DNA of 8,199 bases from Arenicellales bacterium (GTDB lineage Bacteria; Pseudomonadota; Gammaproteobacteria; BMS3Bbin11), in NCBI GenBank assembly GCA_029287965.1, contig JARFQC010000222.1, positions 1-8,199 on the forward strand. The letters run 5' to 3'. A model generated the notes under the pieces. That model saw only the letters and a list, made by a program, of their open reading frames with translations. It searched no databases and was not told the origin of the DNA. The translations under genes and the position numbers were made by a program. Shown one piece after another: positions 1 through 6,794 of the stretch (position 1 is the stretch's first letter; the number at the start of each line of letters is the position of its first letter).

Positions 1-363
1 GCTGGAGGATGAGGGTTTCTTTTCCTCGGGTGCAGGTGCTTTGTCAGCCTGCTTACCTGGCTGTTTTTTCGCTTCGCCATCCCTGGTCAGTTTCTGCTGG
101 CCAGTATTGGTTAGTCCCAGGGATGCCGAGTCAGATACCGGGACGTCCTCGATCGGAGCGATGCGCGATACAAAGACTTTTTTACCTTCGCTGGTGATTT
201 CCATCACAACGGAATTGCTATCGCTCTCGTCACTGGCCGTGTCGACAGGGCGATTGAACAGCATGGGCAGAAAGATTATTGCGATCACGACCAGGACGAT
301 CGCACCAACCAGCCGCGTACGCGGGTCGTAATGTGTGTTGTTGGATTTCGCTGTTGCTGCCAT
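1..363 (-). CDS. dedD: DedD-like SPOR-domain cell-division protein, N-terminal part (partial)
   Basis: The first 121 codons are visible, and the gene runs off the low-coordinate edge with the frame still open. The product starts MAATAKSNN, then a basic stretch (YDPRTR) leads into one membrane segment at about residues 18-36 (core LVGAIVLVVIAIIFLPMLF). The rest is a polar linker that becomes rich in Lys, Pro, Glu and Ser by residues 95-121. This matches DedD-type proteins, which have a short cytoplasmic tail, a transmembrane anchor with an RLVG...IFLPML signature, a disordered periplasmic linker and a C-terminal SPOR domain that binds denuded peptidoglycan at the septum. The SPOR domain itself lies outside the window, so its presence is inferred. 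The position directly after folC is the usual one for dedD, normally followed by cvpA and purF. The ATG at 363-361 is the only sensible start before the membrane segment, but it has no clear Shine-Dalgarno sequence. The call rests on the anchor signature and gene order. Confidence 0.82.
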   Translation of the reverse strand, partial: MAATAKSNNTHYDPRTRLVGAIVLVVIAIIFLPMLFNRPVDTASDESDSNSVVMEITSEGKKVFVSRIAPIEDVPVSDSASLGLTNTGQQKLTRDGEAKKQPGKQADKAPAPEEKKPSSSS

Positions 364-399
364 ATTGATTCTGTTGAGACTGGGCGTCAGCTATCTCAA

Positions 400-424
400 G
401 GATGCATCCGAATGCCTAGGCATT
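400..424. repeat. Overlapping palindromes at the folC/dedD junction
   Basis: AATGCCTAGGCATT (411-424) is a perfect 14-bp palindrome containing the folC stop codon. GGATGCATCC (400-409) is a perfect 10-bp palindrome just downstream of it in the transcript. Between them the minus-strand text GCAT-TCGG-ATGC can also form a short hairpin that competes with both. A further 6-bp inverted repeat (TTGAGA 374-379, TCTCAA 394-399) lies closer to the dedD start. There is no U-run after any of them, so this is not a standard intrinsic terminator. A function in RNA processing or coupling is speculative. Confidence 0.5.
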
Positions 425-1687
425 ATCGGAAGGAAAGATGCTGATTATAGCACCGACGGTATGGAATGAACCAAAAACCACTATTCTGTCATCTCCCGAT
501 GCATCGGCCCTGGCCGCTGCCCAGGCAGACTCGATGCGGTTAAATTGGGAAACATCTGCCGCTCCGTTGCGCACGAGTATTCGCGCCAGTTCCTCACCAC
601 TTGCCGAACGTGCTGCATCGAGCCCTCCCGTGTACCAGTGATCTACCAGCGAAACCATTTTCTCCATCGCTGCATCGATATCCTTGTCAGCCAGCATTCC
701 GCACACCGCCAGCGTGCGGCCCGCGCAGTCCTCGCTCGACAGGTTGTCTGCGAGCAACGCGGCAGAATCTTCATTATGGGCCACATCGAGGATCACTTTC
801 GGTTCTCCATCTATGACCTGAAAACGGCCGGCAAGTTTCATCTCTGCCAGGCCCTTGCGAATATCTGCGTCGCTTACCGTAAGGCGATCTTTAAGTATGG
901 CAATGGCCATCAACACACCTGAGGCATTATTGAACTGTGCCTGCCCCGTGCCCGGAGGCGGCAGTCCGTCTATGCCATGGTCGCCATGAATCCAGTGCCA
1001 CTGATCGTCTTGTTTTTCATAACTGAAATGCGGCCCGAGAAAGAATGATGCCCTGGCGGTATTCCCGGCAGCACGGGTGACCGATAAAGGCGGTTCAGTA
1101 TCCGAAATCACCGCCATGCTAGTCGGATGTATGATGCCGGCTTTCTCTCTGCCAATGGCTTCACGGTCATCACCAAGCCAATCGGTATGATCGATGCCGA
1201 CCCGGGTGATAAGTGACACATCAGGTGCCATGATGTTGACTGCATCCAGCCTGCCGCCAAGCCCTACTTCCAGGATCACAACGTCTGGCTCTGCTTCGGA
1301 AAATATCAGCAGTGCAGCAAGCGTGGCGAACTCGAAATATGTCAGCGCAATGCCTGAGCGGTTCGAATCAATCCTGGCAAAGGCATCGCACAGGTCTGCA
1401 TCACTGCAGAATGCACCGGCGACACGAATACGTTCATTAAAAACGGTCAGGTGTGGAGAGGTATAGGCACAGGTCCTGTATCCGGCGGCAAGGTATATCG
1501 ACTCCAGCATGGCGACGCTTGACCCTTTGCCGTTGGTGCCCGCTACAGTAATGACAGGACAGTCAAATTTTTCCAGTCCCAGGTGGCCTGCTACCTGCCG
1601 GATACGCGCCAGGCCCAGTTCCATTTCCTTGTGGTGCTGGGAGCCAATGAACTGCAGCCAGTCTGCGAGCTCGCGGTGAGAGGTCAT
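416..1687 (-). CDS. folC: Bifunctional dihydrofolate synthase / folylpolyglutamate synthase
   Basis: This 423-residue Mur-ligase-family enzyme matches the usual FolC length. In the cytoplasm FolC uses ATP to join L-glutamate to dihydropteroate, giving dihydrofolate, and then adds further glutamates to reduced folates. The motifs appear in the expected order: P-loop GTNGKGS (50-56), the YTSPHL loop (75-80), GLGGRLDAVN (142-151), GIDHT (164-168), the REKAGI segment with Lys182 as the likely carbamylated lysine, GRFQVID (287-293), DVAHN (301-305) and FGSFHTVG near the C terminus (405-412). No key residue looks missing. The ATG at 1687-1685 is chosen because no ATG, GTG or TTG lies in frame between it and the end of accD, and the N terminus then aligns well with the family. 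It has no obvious Shine-Dalgarno sequence. It lies 50 bp after accD and 52 bp before the dedD-like gene, in the accD-folC-dedD order common in gammaproteobacteria. Confidence 0.97.
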   Translation of the reverse strand: MTSHRELADWLQFIGSQHHKEMELGLARIRQVAGHLGLEKFDCPVITVAGTNGKGSSVAMLESIYLAAGYRTCAYTSPHLTVFNERIRVAGAFCSDADLCDAFARIDSNRSGIALTYFEFATLAALLIFSEAEPDVVILEVGLGGRLDAVNIMAPDVSLITRVGIDHTDWLGDDREAIGREKAGIIHPTSMAVISDTEPPLSVTRAAGNTARASFFLGPHFSYEKQDDQWHWIHGDHGIDGLPPPGTGQAQFNNASGVLMAIAILKDRLTVSDADIRKGLAEMKLAGRFQVIDGEPKVILDVAHNEDSAALLADNLSSEDCAGRTLAVCGMLADKDIDAAMEKMVSLVDHWYTGGLDAARSASGEELARILVRNGAADVSQFNRIESAWAAARADASGDDRIVVFGSFHTVGAIISIFPSDNA

Positions 1688-1737
1688 GTTTGCGTGTAGG
1701 AGTGCATGTGAGCGCCGGATTAACGCTCGATAAAAGG

Positions 1738-2607
1738 CTATGCAGCGGGGGCTTTCCTGCCGGCGAACATCGCCAGCAAATTGGCCAGCGCGTCACGCAT
1801 GTCGCGCCGGTCGACGATCATATCGATGGCGCCGCTTTCGAGCAGAAACTCTGAACGCTGGAAGCCTTCCGGCAGGGTTTCGCGCACCGTCTGCTCAATC
1901 ACGCGTGGACCGGCGAACCCGATCAGGGCCTTGGGTTCAGCGATGATGATGTCACCCAGCATGGCGAAACTGGCCGATACGCCTCCCATGGTGGGATCGG
2001 TGAGCACGGATATAAACGGGATACCGCGCCGGGACATTTTCCTCAGTATGGCGCTGGTCTTGGCCATCTGCATGAGCGAGAACAGGGCCTCCTGCATGCG
2101 TGCACCACCGCTGGCGGATATACAAACAAAAGGCAGGTTCTGCTCCATGCACAGTTCGGCACCGCGCACGAAGCGCTCGCCGACGACGGTGCCCATTGAC
2201 CCGCCCATGAAGCTGAATTCGAATGCGGCAGCCACCACTGGATTACCTTTAATCGCACCCTGCAGTACTACCAGGGCATCATTCTCTTCGGTTTTCTTCT
2301 GCGCCTCGCTGAGGCGATCACGGTATTTTTTTGAATCCTTGAACTTCAGCGGGTCGGTTGCCTTGAGGGCATCGCCAATTTCATCACGAGGTTCTTTATC
2401 GAGGAGAATATCGAGGCGGCGACGGGCACCGATACGCAGATGGTGATTGCACTTGGGGCAAACGTCCAGGTTTCGCTCGAGTTCAGCGCGATACAATACC
2501 GCGTTGCAGGACGGGCATTTTTTCCACAGCCCCTCGGGTATTTCCTTTTTCCCAAAGCTGCCGCTGGTCTTGACCTTCGGCGGCAGCAGTTTTTCGAACC
2601 AGCTCAT
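1738..2607 (-). CDS. accD: Acetyl-CoA carboxylase carboxyltransferase subunit beta
   Basis: This is a complete 289-residue beta subunit of the carboxyltransferase. It pairs with AccA to move the carboxyl group from carboxybiotin on AccB to acetyl-CoA, giving malonyl-CoA, the first committed step of fatty acid synthesis in the cytoplasm. The N-terminal four-cysteine zinc ribbon is intact (Cys31, Cys34, Cys50, Cys53). The crotonase-like fold follows, with SASGGARMQEA (164-174), DPTMGGVSASFAMLGD (204-219) and GFAGPRVIEQT (230-240). The N terminus MSWFEKLLPP is typical of the family and fixes the start. The ATG overlaps the trpA stop as ATGA (4 nt), and a GGAG sequence lies 5 nt upstream inside trpA, so translation is probably both directly initiated and coupled. 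AccA is not in the window; it is usually encoded elsewhere. Confidence 0.98.
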   Translation of the reverse strand: MSWFEKLLPPKVKTSGSFGKKEIPEGLWKKCPSCNAVLYRAELERNLDVCPKCNHHLRIGARRRLDILLDKEPRDEIGDALKATDPLKFKDSKKYRDRLSEAQKKTEENDALVVLQGAIKGNPVVAAAFEFSFMGGSMGTVVGERFVRGAELCMEQNLPFVCISASGGARMQEALFSLMQMAKTSAILRKMSRRGIPFISVLTDPTMGGVSASFAMLGDIIIAEPKALIGFAGPRVIEQTVRETLPEGFQRSEFLLESGAIDMIVDRRDMRDALANLLAMFAGRKAPAA

Positions 2608-3428
2608 GCTTGCTCCATTGCCGGCATGTCATCGAGTGCCTGGCGAACCTCGCGCAGAAAATCCCCGATGTTAGTCAGGATCGCGTCAGGATTGTCCCGT
2701 GATGCTTCGACGCGATTGACAATTGCACTGCCTATAATTACGGCGTCTGCATGTTGTCCGATTTTAACTGCGCTTTCCGGTCCATTTATGCCAAATCCTA
2801 CCCCTACTGGCAAGCTGCCATGTTGCCTTATCGATTCGATTTGTGTGCCTATCTCGTCATAATCCAGGTTGGCAGAACCGGTGACACCGCGAATAGAGAC
2901 ATAGTAGACAAACCCCCTCGCCGCCCTGGACACCAGTTCCATTCTCTCCTCTGTGCTTGTGGGAGCAAGCAGGTACACCGGATCAACCTCTCTCTGGTAC
3001 AGCAGCTGGTTGAATTCGTCAGCCTCTTCAGGCGGCATATCCACGATCAGCAGGCCGTCCACCCCGGCGCTGACACACCTGTCTGCCAGGGTTTCGTAGC
3101 CCATCACCTCGATGGGGTTGAGGTAGCCCATGAGCAATACGGGCGTCTCCTTGTCTGCCTGGCGAAAATCTTCAACCATGCCAAGAACATCTGCCAACGA
3201 GACATTATGCGCCAGGGCACGCTGGTTGGCTTTTTGAATCACCGGGCCATCGGCCATCGGATCAGAGAACGGCACACCCAGTTCGATCAGGTCCGCACCG
3301 GCATGCACCATCTCGTGCATTAACGGCACCGTCACGCCTGGGCTCGGATCACCTGCAGTCACAAAAGGAATAAGCGCCTTGCGGCCCTGAGACGCAAGCT
3401 GGTTGAATCGCTTTTTTATCCGTGACAT
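2604..3428 (-). CDS. trpA: Tryptophan synthase alpha subunit
   Basis: This 274-residue TIM-barrel enzyme cleaves indole-3-glycerol phosphate to indole and glyceraldehyde 3-phosphate. The indole passes through an internal tunnel to TrpB in the alpha2-beta2 complex. The catalytic acids fall at exactly the standard numbering: Glu49 in DLIELGVPFSDP and Asp60 in PMADGPVIQ. Loop 6 with Thr183 (RGVTG, 180-184) is present, as are the phosphate-binding stretches VGVGFGI (208-214) and IIGSAI (231-236). The N terminus MSRIKKRFNQLASQGRKALIPF is typical. The ATG shares one base with the trpB stop (TGATG), which suggests translational coupling and matched production of the two subunits. A GGGGTGGA purine run lies 6 nt upstream inside trpB. 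The stop overlaps the accD start by 4 nt. Nothing in it looks broken or unusual. Confidence 0.98.
   Translation of the reverse strand: MSRIKKRFNQLASQGRKALIPFVTAGDPSPGVTVPLMHEMVHAGADLIELGVPFSDPMADGPVIQKANQRALAHNVSLADVLGMVEDFRQADKETPVLLMGYLNPIEVMGYETLADRCVSAGVDGLLIVDMPPEEADEFNQLLYQREVDPVYLLAPTSTEERMELVSRAARGFVYYVSIRGVTGSANLDYDEIGTQIESIRQHGSLPVGVGFGINGPESAVKIGQHADAVIIGSAIVNRVEASRDNPDAILTNIGDFLREVRQALDDMPAMEQA
2613..2616 (-). promoter_or_regulatory. Ribosome binding site of accD
   Basis: GGAG read on the minus strand lies 5 nt before the accD ATG, inside the last codons of trpA. It is one of the clearest Shine-Dalgarno sequences in the window and supports the accD start that overlaps the trpA stop. 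Confidence 0.7.
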
Positions 3429-4624
3429 CAGATTTCCACCCCTTCTAAAGCAGCCACAGTCTGAATATCCTTGTCGCCGCGCCCGGAGAGATTAATCAGC
3501 ATGATGCCGTCCTTGCCAAGCTTCGGTGCCAGCTTCTTCGCATAGGCAATGGCATGACTGGATTCCAGTGCCGGCAGGATCCCCTCAATGCGGGTGATGT
3601 CATGAAAACCTTCCATCGCCTCGTCGTCAGTCACTGCAACGTAGTTGGCGCGACCCGAGTCCTTGAGCCAGGCATGCTCGGGCCCGACCCCGGGGTAATC
3701 CAGCCCGGCACTGATTGAATGGGTTTCCGTAATCTGCCCGGCGTTATCTTCCATCAGGTAGGTGCGGTTGCCGTGCAGCACACCGACCTTGCCGGCACAC
3801 AAGGGCGCGGCATGGTTGCCGGTTTCTATACCGTCGCCGGCAGCTTCCACCCCGTACATGTCGACATCCTTGTCATCGACAAAGGGATAAAACAGACCGA
3901 TGGCATTCGAACCACCGCCTACGCATGCCACAAGCGCATCCGGCAGCCGTCCGGCCTGCTCCTGTATCTGTTCGCGCGCCTCGCGGCCTATCACGGACTG
4001 AAAGTCCCTGACCATCACCGGATAAGGATGCGGCCCTGCAACGGTACCGATGATGTAAAAAGTATCCTCTACATTGGAGACCCAGTCGCGCATGGCCTCG
4101 TTAAGGGCATCCTTGAGCGTCCTGGATCCCGATTCAACCGCAACCACCTCGGCACCGAGCAGTTTCATCCGGTATACATTAGGTGCCTGCCTGTCTATAT
4201 CTTCAGCGCCCATGTACACGACACATTCAAGCCCCAGCCTGGCCGCGACAGTTGCGGTTGCGACGCCATGCTGCCCTGCCCCGGTTTCGGCAATAATCCG
4301 GGTTTTGCCCAGTCGCTTGGCCAGCAAGGCCTGACCGATCGTGTTGTTGATCTTATGTGCACCGGTATGATTCAGGTCTTCGCGCTTGAGGTAGATGTTC
4401 GATCCATAGCGTTCCGACAAACCGGATGCATAGTACAGGGGTGAAGGCCGGCCAACGTAATGACGCAGGTCATCATCGAACTCTTTAAGAAAATCCGGAT
4501 CCTTCATGTAATGTTCGTAAGCCGCGGTCAGTTCGCGCAACGGACGCATCAGGGTTTCAGCAACGAAGATTCCGCCAAAGCGACCGAAATGGCCCCGGTC
4601 ATCTGGCATAGAGTAGGTTGTCAT
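3428..4624 (-). CDS. trpB: Tryptophan synthase beta subunit
   Basis: This 398-residue pyridoxal-phosphate enzyme condenses indole with L-serine to give L-tryptophan, and works as a complex with TrpA. The PLP lysine is Lys91 in NHTGAHKINN. The catalytic glutamate is Glu113 in AETGAGQHG. The glycine-rich phosphate loop GGGSN spans 236-240, Asp309 sits in SAGLDYPGVGP, and the C-terminal SGRGDKD motif at 380-386 supplies the serine facing the cofactor ring. This is the standard TrpB1 type. The frame stays open upstream to an ATG at 4828, but those extra 68 codons lie inside trpF in another frame and look unlike any TrpB. The ATG at 4624-4622 gives MTTYSMPDDRGHFGRFGG, which fits the family. No strong Shine-Dalgarno sequence precedes it. 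It follows trpF by 34 bp and shares one base with trpA. Confidence 0.98.
   Translation of the reverse strand: MTTYSMPDDRGHFGRFGGIFVAETLMRPLRELTAAYEHYMKDPDFLKEFDDDLRHYVGRPSPLYYASGLSERYGSNIYLKREDLNHTGAHKINNTIGQALLAKRLGKTRIIAETGAGQHGVATATVAARLGLECVVYMGAEDIDRQAPNVYRMKLLGAEVVAVESGSRTLKDALNEAMRDWVSNVEDTFYIIGTVAGPHPYPVMVRDFQSVIGREAREQIQEQAGRLPDALVACVGGGSNAIGLFYPFVDDKDVDMYGVEAAGDGIETGNHAAPLCAGKVGVLHGNRTYLMEDNAGQITETHSISAGLDYPGVGPEHAWLKDSGRANYVAVTDDEAMEGFHDITRIEGILPALESSHAIAYAKKLAPKLGKDGIMLINLSGRGDKDIQTVAALEGVEI
3435..3442 (-). promoter_or_regulatory. Ribosome binding site of trpA
   Basis: The minus strand reads GGGGTGGA 6 nt before the trpA ATG, within the last codons of trpB. It is a fair Shine-Dalgarno match and supports the TGATG stop/start arrangement as the true junction. 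Confidence 0.5.
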
Positions 4625-4658
4625 GGGCTTGGATCCGGATAAAAAGTGATGGCTGATT

Positions 4659-5300
4659 TTACAGGGCCTGCGGCGTGTTTGCACTCGACACGGCGCGGGC
4701 GAAGGCGTGTATTGCCTGCTCGTTCTTGACCCCTGGTGATGATTCCACGCCGCTGCTGACATCGACGGCATAGGGACGCACCTTTTGGATCGCCTCGGCA
4801 ACATTTGACGGCTTGAGTCCGCCTGCAAGAATGACCGGGATCGTCATGTCAGGTGGTATCAGGCCCCAGTTGAACGTCTCACCCGTCCCCCCCGGCACGC
4901 CCTTTTGATAACTATCCAGCAGCACACCGGCCGCTGAACTGTAATCAACCGCAACAGTGTCCAGGTCGCTGCGTTCCCTGACCCTGACAGCCTTGATATA
5001 GGGCCGACCGAAAGAAACGCAAAAACCGGGGTCTTCTTTTCCGTGGAACTGGAGCAGGTCCAGCGCTACCCGATCAAGAACAGCCTTCACCTCATCCTGG
5101 CTCGCGTTGACGAACAACCCGACTGTTGTAATGAAGGGTGGCAGTGACGATATGATCTCACGCGCTTTATCTGCGGATACGCAACGGGGACTGTCGGGAT
5201 AGAACACCAGCCCGATGGCATCCGCACCGGCTGCAACAGCGGTGGCTGCATCCTGCACGGAAGTAATGCCGCATATTTTCAACCTGGTTTTCATTCGCAT
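4659..5300 (-). CDS. trpF: Phosphoribosylanthranilate isomerase
   Basis: This 213-residue single-domain TIM barrel converts N-(5'-phosphoribosyl)anthranilate to 1-(o-carboxyphenylamino)-1-deoxyribulose 5-phosphate by an Amadori rearrangement. The general-base cysteine is Cys10 in LKICGIT, and the general-acid aspartate is Asp129 in GVLLDSY. The GGTGETFNW stretch (137-145), LAGGLKPSNV (158-167) and the DVSSGVE phosphate-binding motif (180-186) are all intact. It is monofunctional and not fused to TrpC. Two ATGs are possible, at 5300 and 5294, differing by two residues (MRM); neither has a clear Shine-Dalgarno sequence, and the longer form is reported. The start is only 9 bp after the truA stop, so coupling to truA is likely. 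Placement directly after truA is the classic trpF location in pseudomonads and relatives. TrpC, which acts on its product, is not in the window. Confidence 0.97.
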   Translation of the reverse strand: MRMKTRLKICGITSVQDAATAVAAGADAIGLVFYPDSPRCVSADKAREIISSLPPFITTVGLFVNASQDEVKAVLDRVALDLLQFHGKEDPGFCVSFGRPYIKAVRVRERSDLDTVAVDYSSAAGVLLDSYQKGVPGGTGETFNWGLIPPDMTIPVILAGGLKPSNVAEAIQKVRPYAVDVSSGVESSPGVKNEQAIHAFARAVSSANTPQAL

Positions 5301-5309
5301 AATGTCGAG

Positions 5310-6089
5310 TCAGAATACCGGTACTGCCGTGTTGCCTGCAGGCAGTTCGAAGTGATCAGGATACACGATTGCAACCAGGTATAGCCCATGAGGTGATGCG
5401 GTAACACCGCCGCAGGTCCTGTCGCGCGACGTCAGTACTTCACGGGCCCAGTCGATGTCTTGTTCACCCGCGCCGATCGCGCTCAGTACCCCGGCCAGAT
5501 TGCGCACCATGTGGTGTAAAAAGCCGTCCGCTCGTGCGTCGATGATAACGAAATCACCCTGCCGCCTGACTGAGAGCTCACGCAGCTCGCGCACCGGCGA
5601 CTTCGCCTGGCAGGCCACCGCACGATAGGCATCAAAATCATGCCTGCCCAGGAGCGGCAAAGCTGCCTGCTGCATTCTTTCGGCGTCCAGTGGACGATAG
5701 TCCCAGCTCACCCGCTTGTTCAGGTAGGTGGGACGCACCCTGCGATTGAAAATGATGTACCGGTAGTGCCGTTCAACCGCGGAAAAACGTGCATGGAAAT
5801 CCTCGCTGACCTGACGCGCCCAGAGTACGGCGACATCATCCGGCAGGTAGCGGGTGGTTCCACGCTGCCAGGATCTGTCGGGTCGTGCGGTGCCCGTGTC
5901 GAAGTGAATGACCTGACCGGATGCATGGACCCCCGTGTCCGTACGCCCGGCAGTAATCACCCGCACCGGGTGATTGGCAATCTTTTCCAGCGCGATTTCA
6001 ATCTCGCCCTGCACGGTCCTGACACCGTCCTGCAACTGCCAGCCGCAGAATCCGGCGCCATCGTATTCAACACCCAGGGCAATTCTCAT
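5310..6089 (-). CDS. truA: tRNA pseudouridine(38-40) synthase TruA
   Basis: This is a complete 259-residue TruA, slightly shorter than the roughly 270-residue E. coli enzyme. It converts uridines 38, 39 and 40 in the anticodon arm of many tRNAs to pseudouridine. The catalytic aspartate is Asp51 in GRTDTGVHASGQV. The conserved active-site tyrosine is Tyr109 in ERHYRYIIFNR. The second half carries HDFDAYRAVACQAKSP (150-165), the FLHHMVRN motif (190-197) and the C-terminal SPHGLYL (232-238). The start gives MRIALGVEYDGAGFCGWQ, the normal family N terminus. The gene begins 6 bp after the stop of the EcfT-like gene and ends 9 bp before trpF, so it sits in the middle of a tightly packed transcript. 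It has only a weak GGA sequence upstream. In Pseudomonas truA directly follows fimV; here a membrane-protein gene lies between them. Confidence 0.97.
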   Translation of the reverse strand: MRIALGVEYDGAGFCGWQLQDGVRTVQGEIEIALEKIANHPVRVITAGRTDTGVHASGQVIHFDTGTARPDRSWQRGTTRYLPDDVAVLWARQVSEDFHARFSAVERHYRYIIFNRRVRPTYLNKRVSWDYRPLDAERMQQAALPLLGRHDFDAYRAVACQAKSPVRELRELSVRRQGDFVIIDARADGFLHHMVRNLAGVLSAIGAGEQDIDWAREVLTSRDRTCGGVTASPHGLYLVAIVYPDHFELPAGNTAVPVF

Positions 6090-6095
6090 GTCCGG

Positions 6096-6794
6096 CTACA
6101 CGTAAACCAGCAACACCAGCAGTGTGCCAGGTAACAGGATATCCATCATTCCGACACTAACTTTGTGCGGCAGGTTTATCGCGCCAGTCTCCTGTTCTCT
6201 GCCTGTACTGACATCACCGGATTCAGCTGCCTGGTAGAGGCGGGTCAGACGGTCAAGCCAGGCGGGCTGATTTTCCTGATGGTTCGGGTCATCAGCCGCC
6301 TGCTTCTGCATCGCTTCAAATCCCGGCACGTATCCAAGTACCAGGCCGAGACGTACGGCCAGTCGCTCGGGCTCAATACCTAGCCACTTCATAGGAGTGA
6401 GCAAGGTATAAATACCACCGATGATTTCATCCCTGCTGCTGAACAGCAGCAGCAAGCCAGCGTAACCGACAATAATGACCAACGCCAGGATGCGTTCCGA
6501 ACCGGCTATCAGGCCGGGCATTAACGAGGAAATACCACCCTGCAATGGCTCACCGGGAAGAGCAGGTGTAAACCAGGTGTACAGAACCAGGATAGACAGA
6601 AAAAACCAGCGCAGCCTGACAACCAGGCGAAATATGACTGACAGGTGTCGGGGATTGCCAGCAAGCATCCAGATTAACGGGCCTGCTACGATAAGCAGGC
6701 CGATAAAATGAATGCGTGCCAGCAGTATGGTCAGTAAAGCGAGCGAAAGTATCTGTGCAGCCGGCTGAGGCCGGGTCAGACCCCGCTCAACCAT
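6096..6794 (-). CDS. CbiQ/EcfT-like membrane protein, solitary and divergent
   Basis: This 232-residue membrane protein has hydrophobic stretches at about 13-27, 29-46, 61-76, 100-119 and 216-232. The layout resembles the transmembrane T subunit of energy-coupling-factor vitamin and metal importers (CbiQ/EcfT). After the fourth segment comes a SSRDEIIGGIYTLLTPMKWLG stretch (119-139) and then RLAVRLGLVLGYVPGF (144-159), both like the T-subunit core. In the family two Ala-Arg-Gly motifs on the following cytoplasmic helices touch the ATPases. Here the matching region (about 160-205) is polar, rich in Gln, Asp and Glu, and shows no such motif (closest text is QAAD at 165-168 and AAESG at 189-193). 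No ATPase or substrate-binding S subunit is encoded nearby. The ATG at 6794 overlaps the fimV end by 8 nt, and truA follows after 6 bp. The family call is moderate, and transport function is uncertain. Confidence 0.6.
   Translation of the reverse strand: MVERGLTRPQPAAQILSLALLTILLARIHFIGLLIVAGPLIWMLAGNPRHLSVIFRLVVRLRWFFLSILVLYTWFTPALPGEPLQGGISSLMPGLIAGSERILALVIIVGYAGLLLLFSSRDEIIGGIYTLLTPMKWLGIEPERLAVRLGLVLGYVPGFEAMQKQAADDPNHQENQPAWLDRLTRLYQAAESGDVSTGREQETGAINLPHKVSVGMMDILLPGTLLVLLVYV

Noticed and set aside
1710..1728. Possible terminator hairpin between accD and folC (GAGCG / CGCTC, 9-nt loop)
   Set aside because: The stem is only 5 bp and no U-run follows on the minus strand, so it does not qualify as an intrinsic terminator.
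1781..2446. Plus-strand open frame of about 220 codons opposite accD
   Set aside because: It lies entirely antisense to a certain gene, has a low-complexity Ser/Arg-rich translation with no recognisable domain, and has no gene context.
2751..3323. Plus-strand open frame of about 190 codons opposite trpA
   Set aside because: It is antisense to a complete trpA with all catalytic residues, and its translation resembles no known family.
3719..4444. Plus-strand open frame of about 240 codons opposite trpB
   Set aside because: It mirrors the codon pattern of trpB. The translation shows no domain or coherent hydrophobic pattern.
4625..4828. Possible 68-residue N-terminal extension of TrpB
   Set aside because: The extension overlaps the end of trpF in another frame, is rich in Arg and Ser, and is unlike any TrpB N terminus. 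The ATG at 4624 gives a normal start.
5640..6134. Plus-strand open frame of about 165 codons opposite truA
   Set aside because: It is fully antisense to truA and the small gap beside it. No ribosome binding site or recognisable product supports it.
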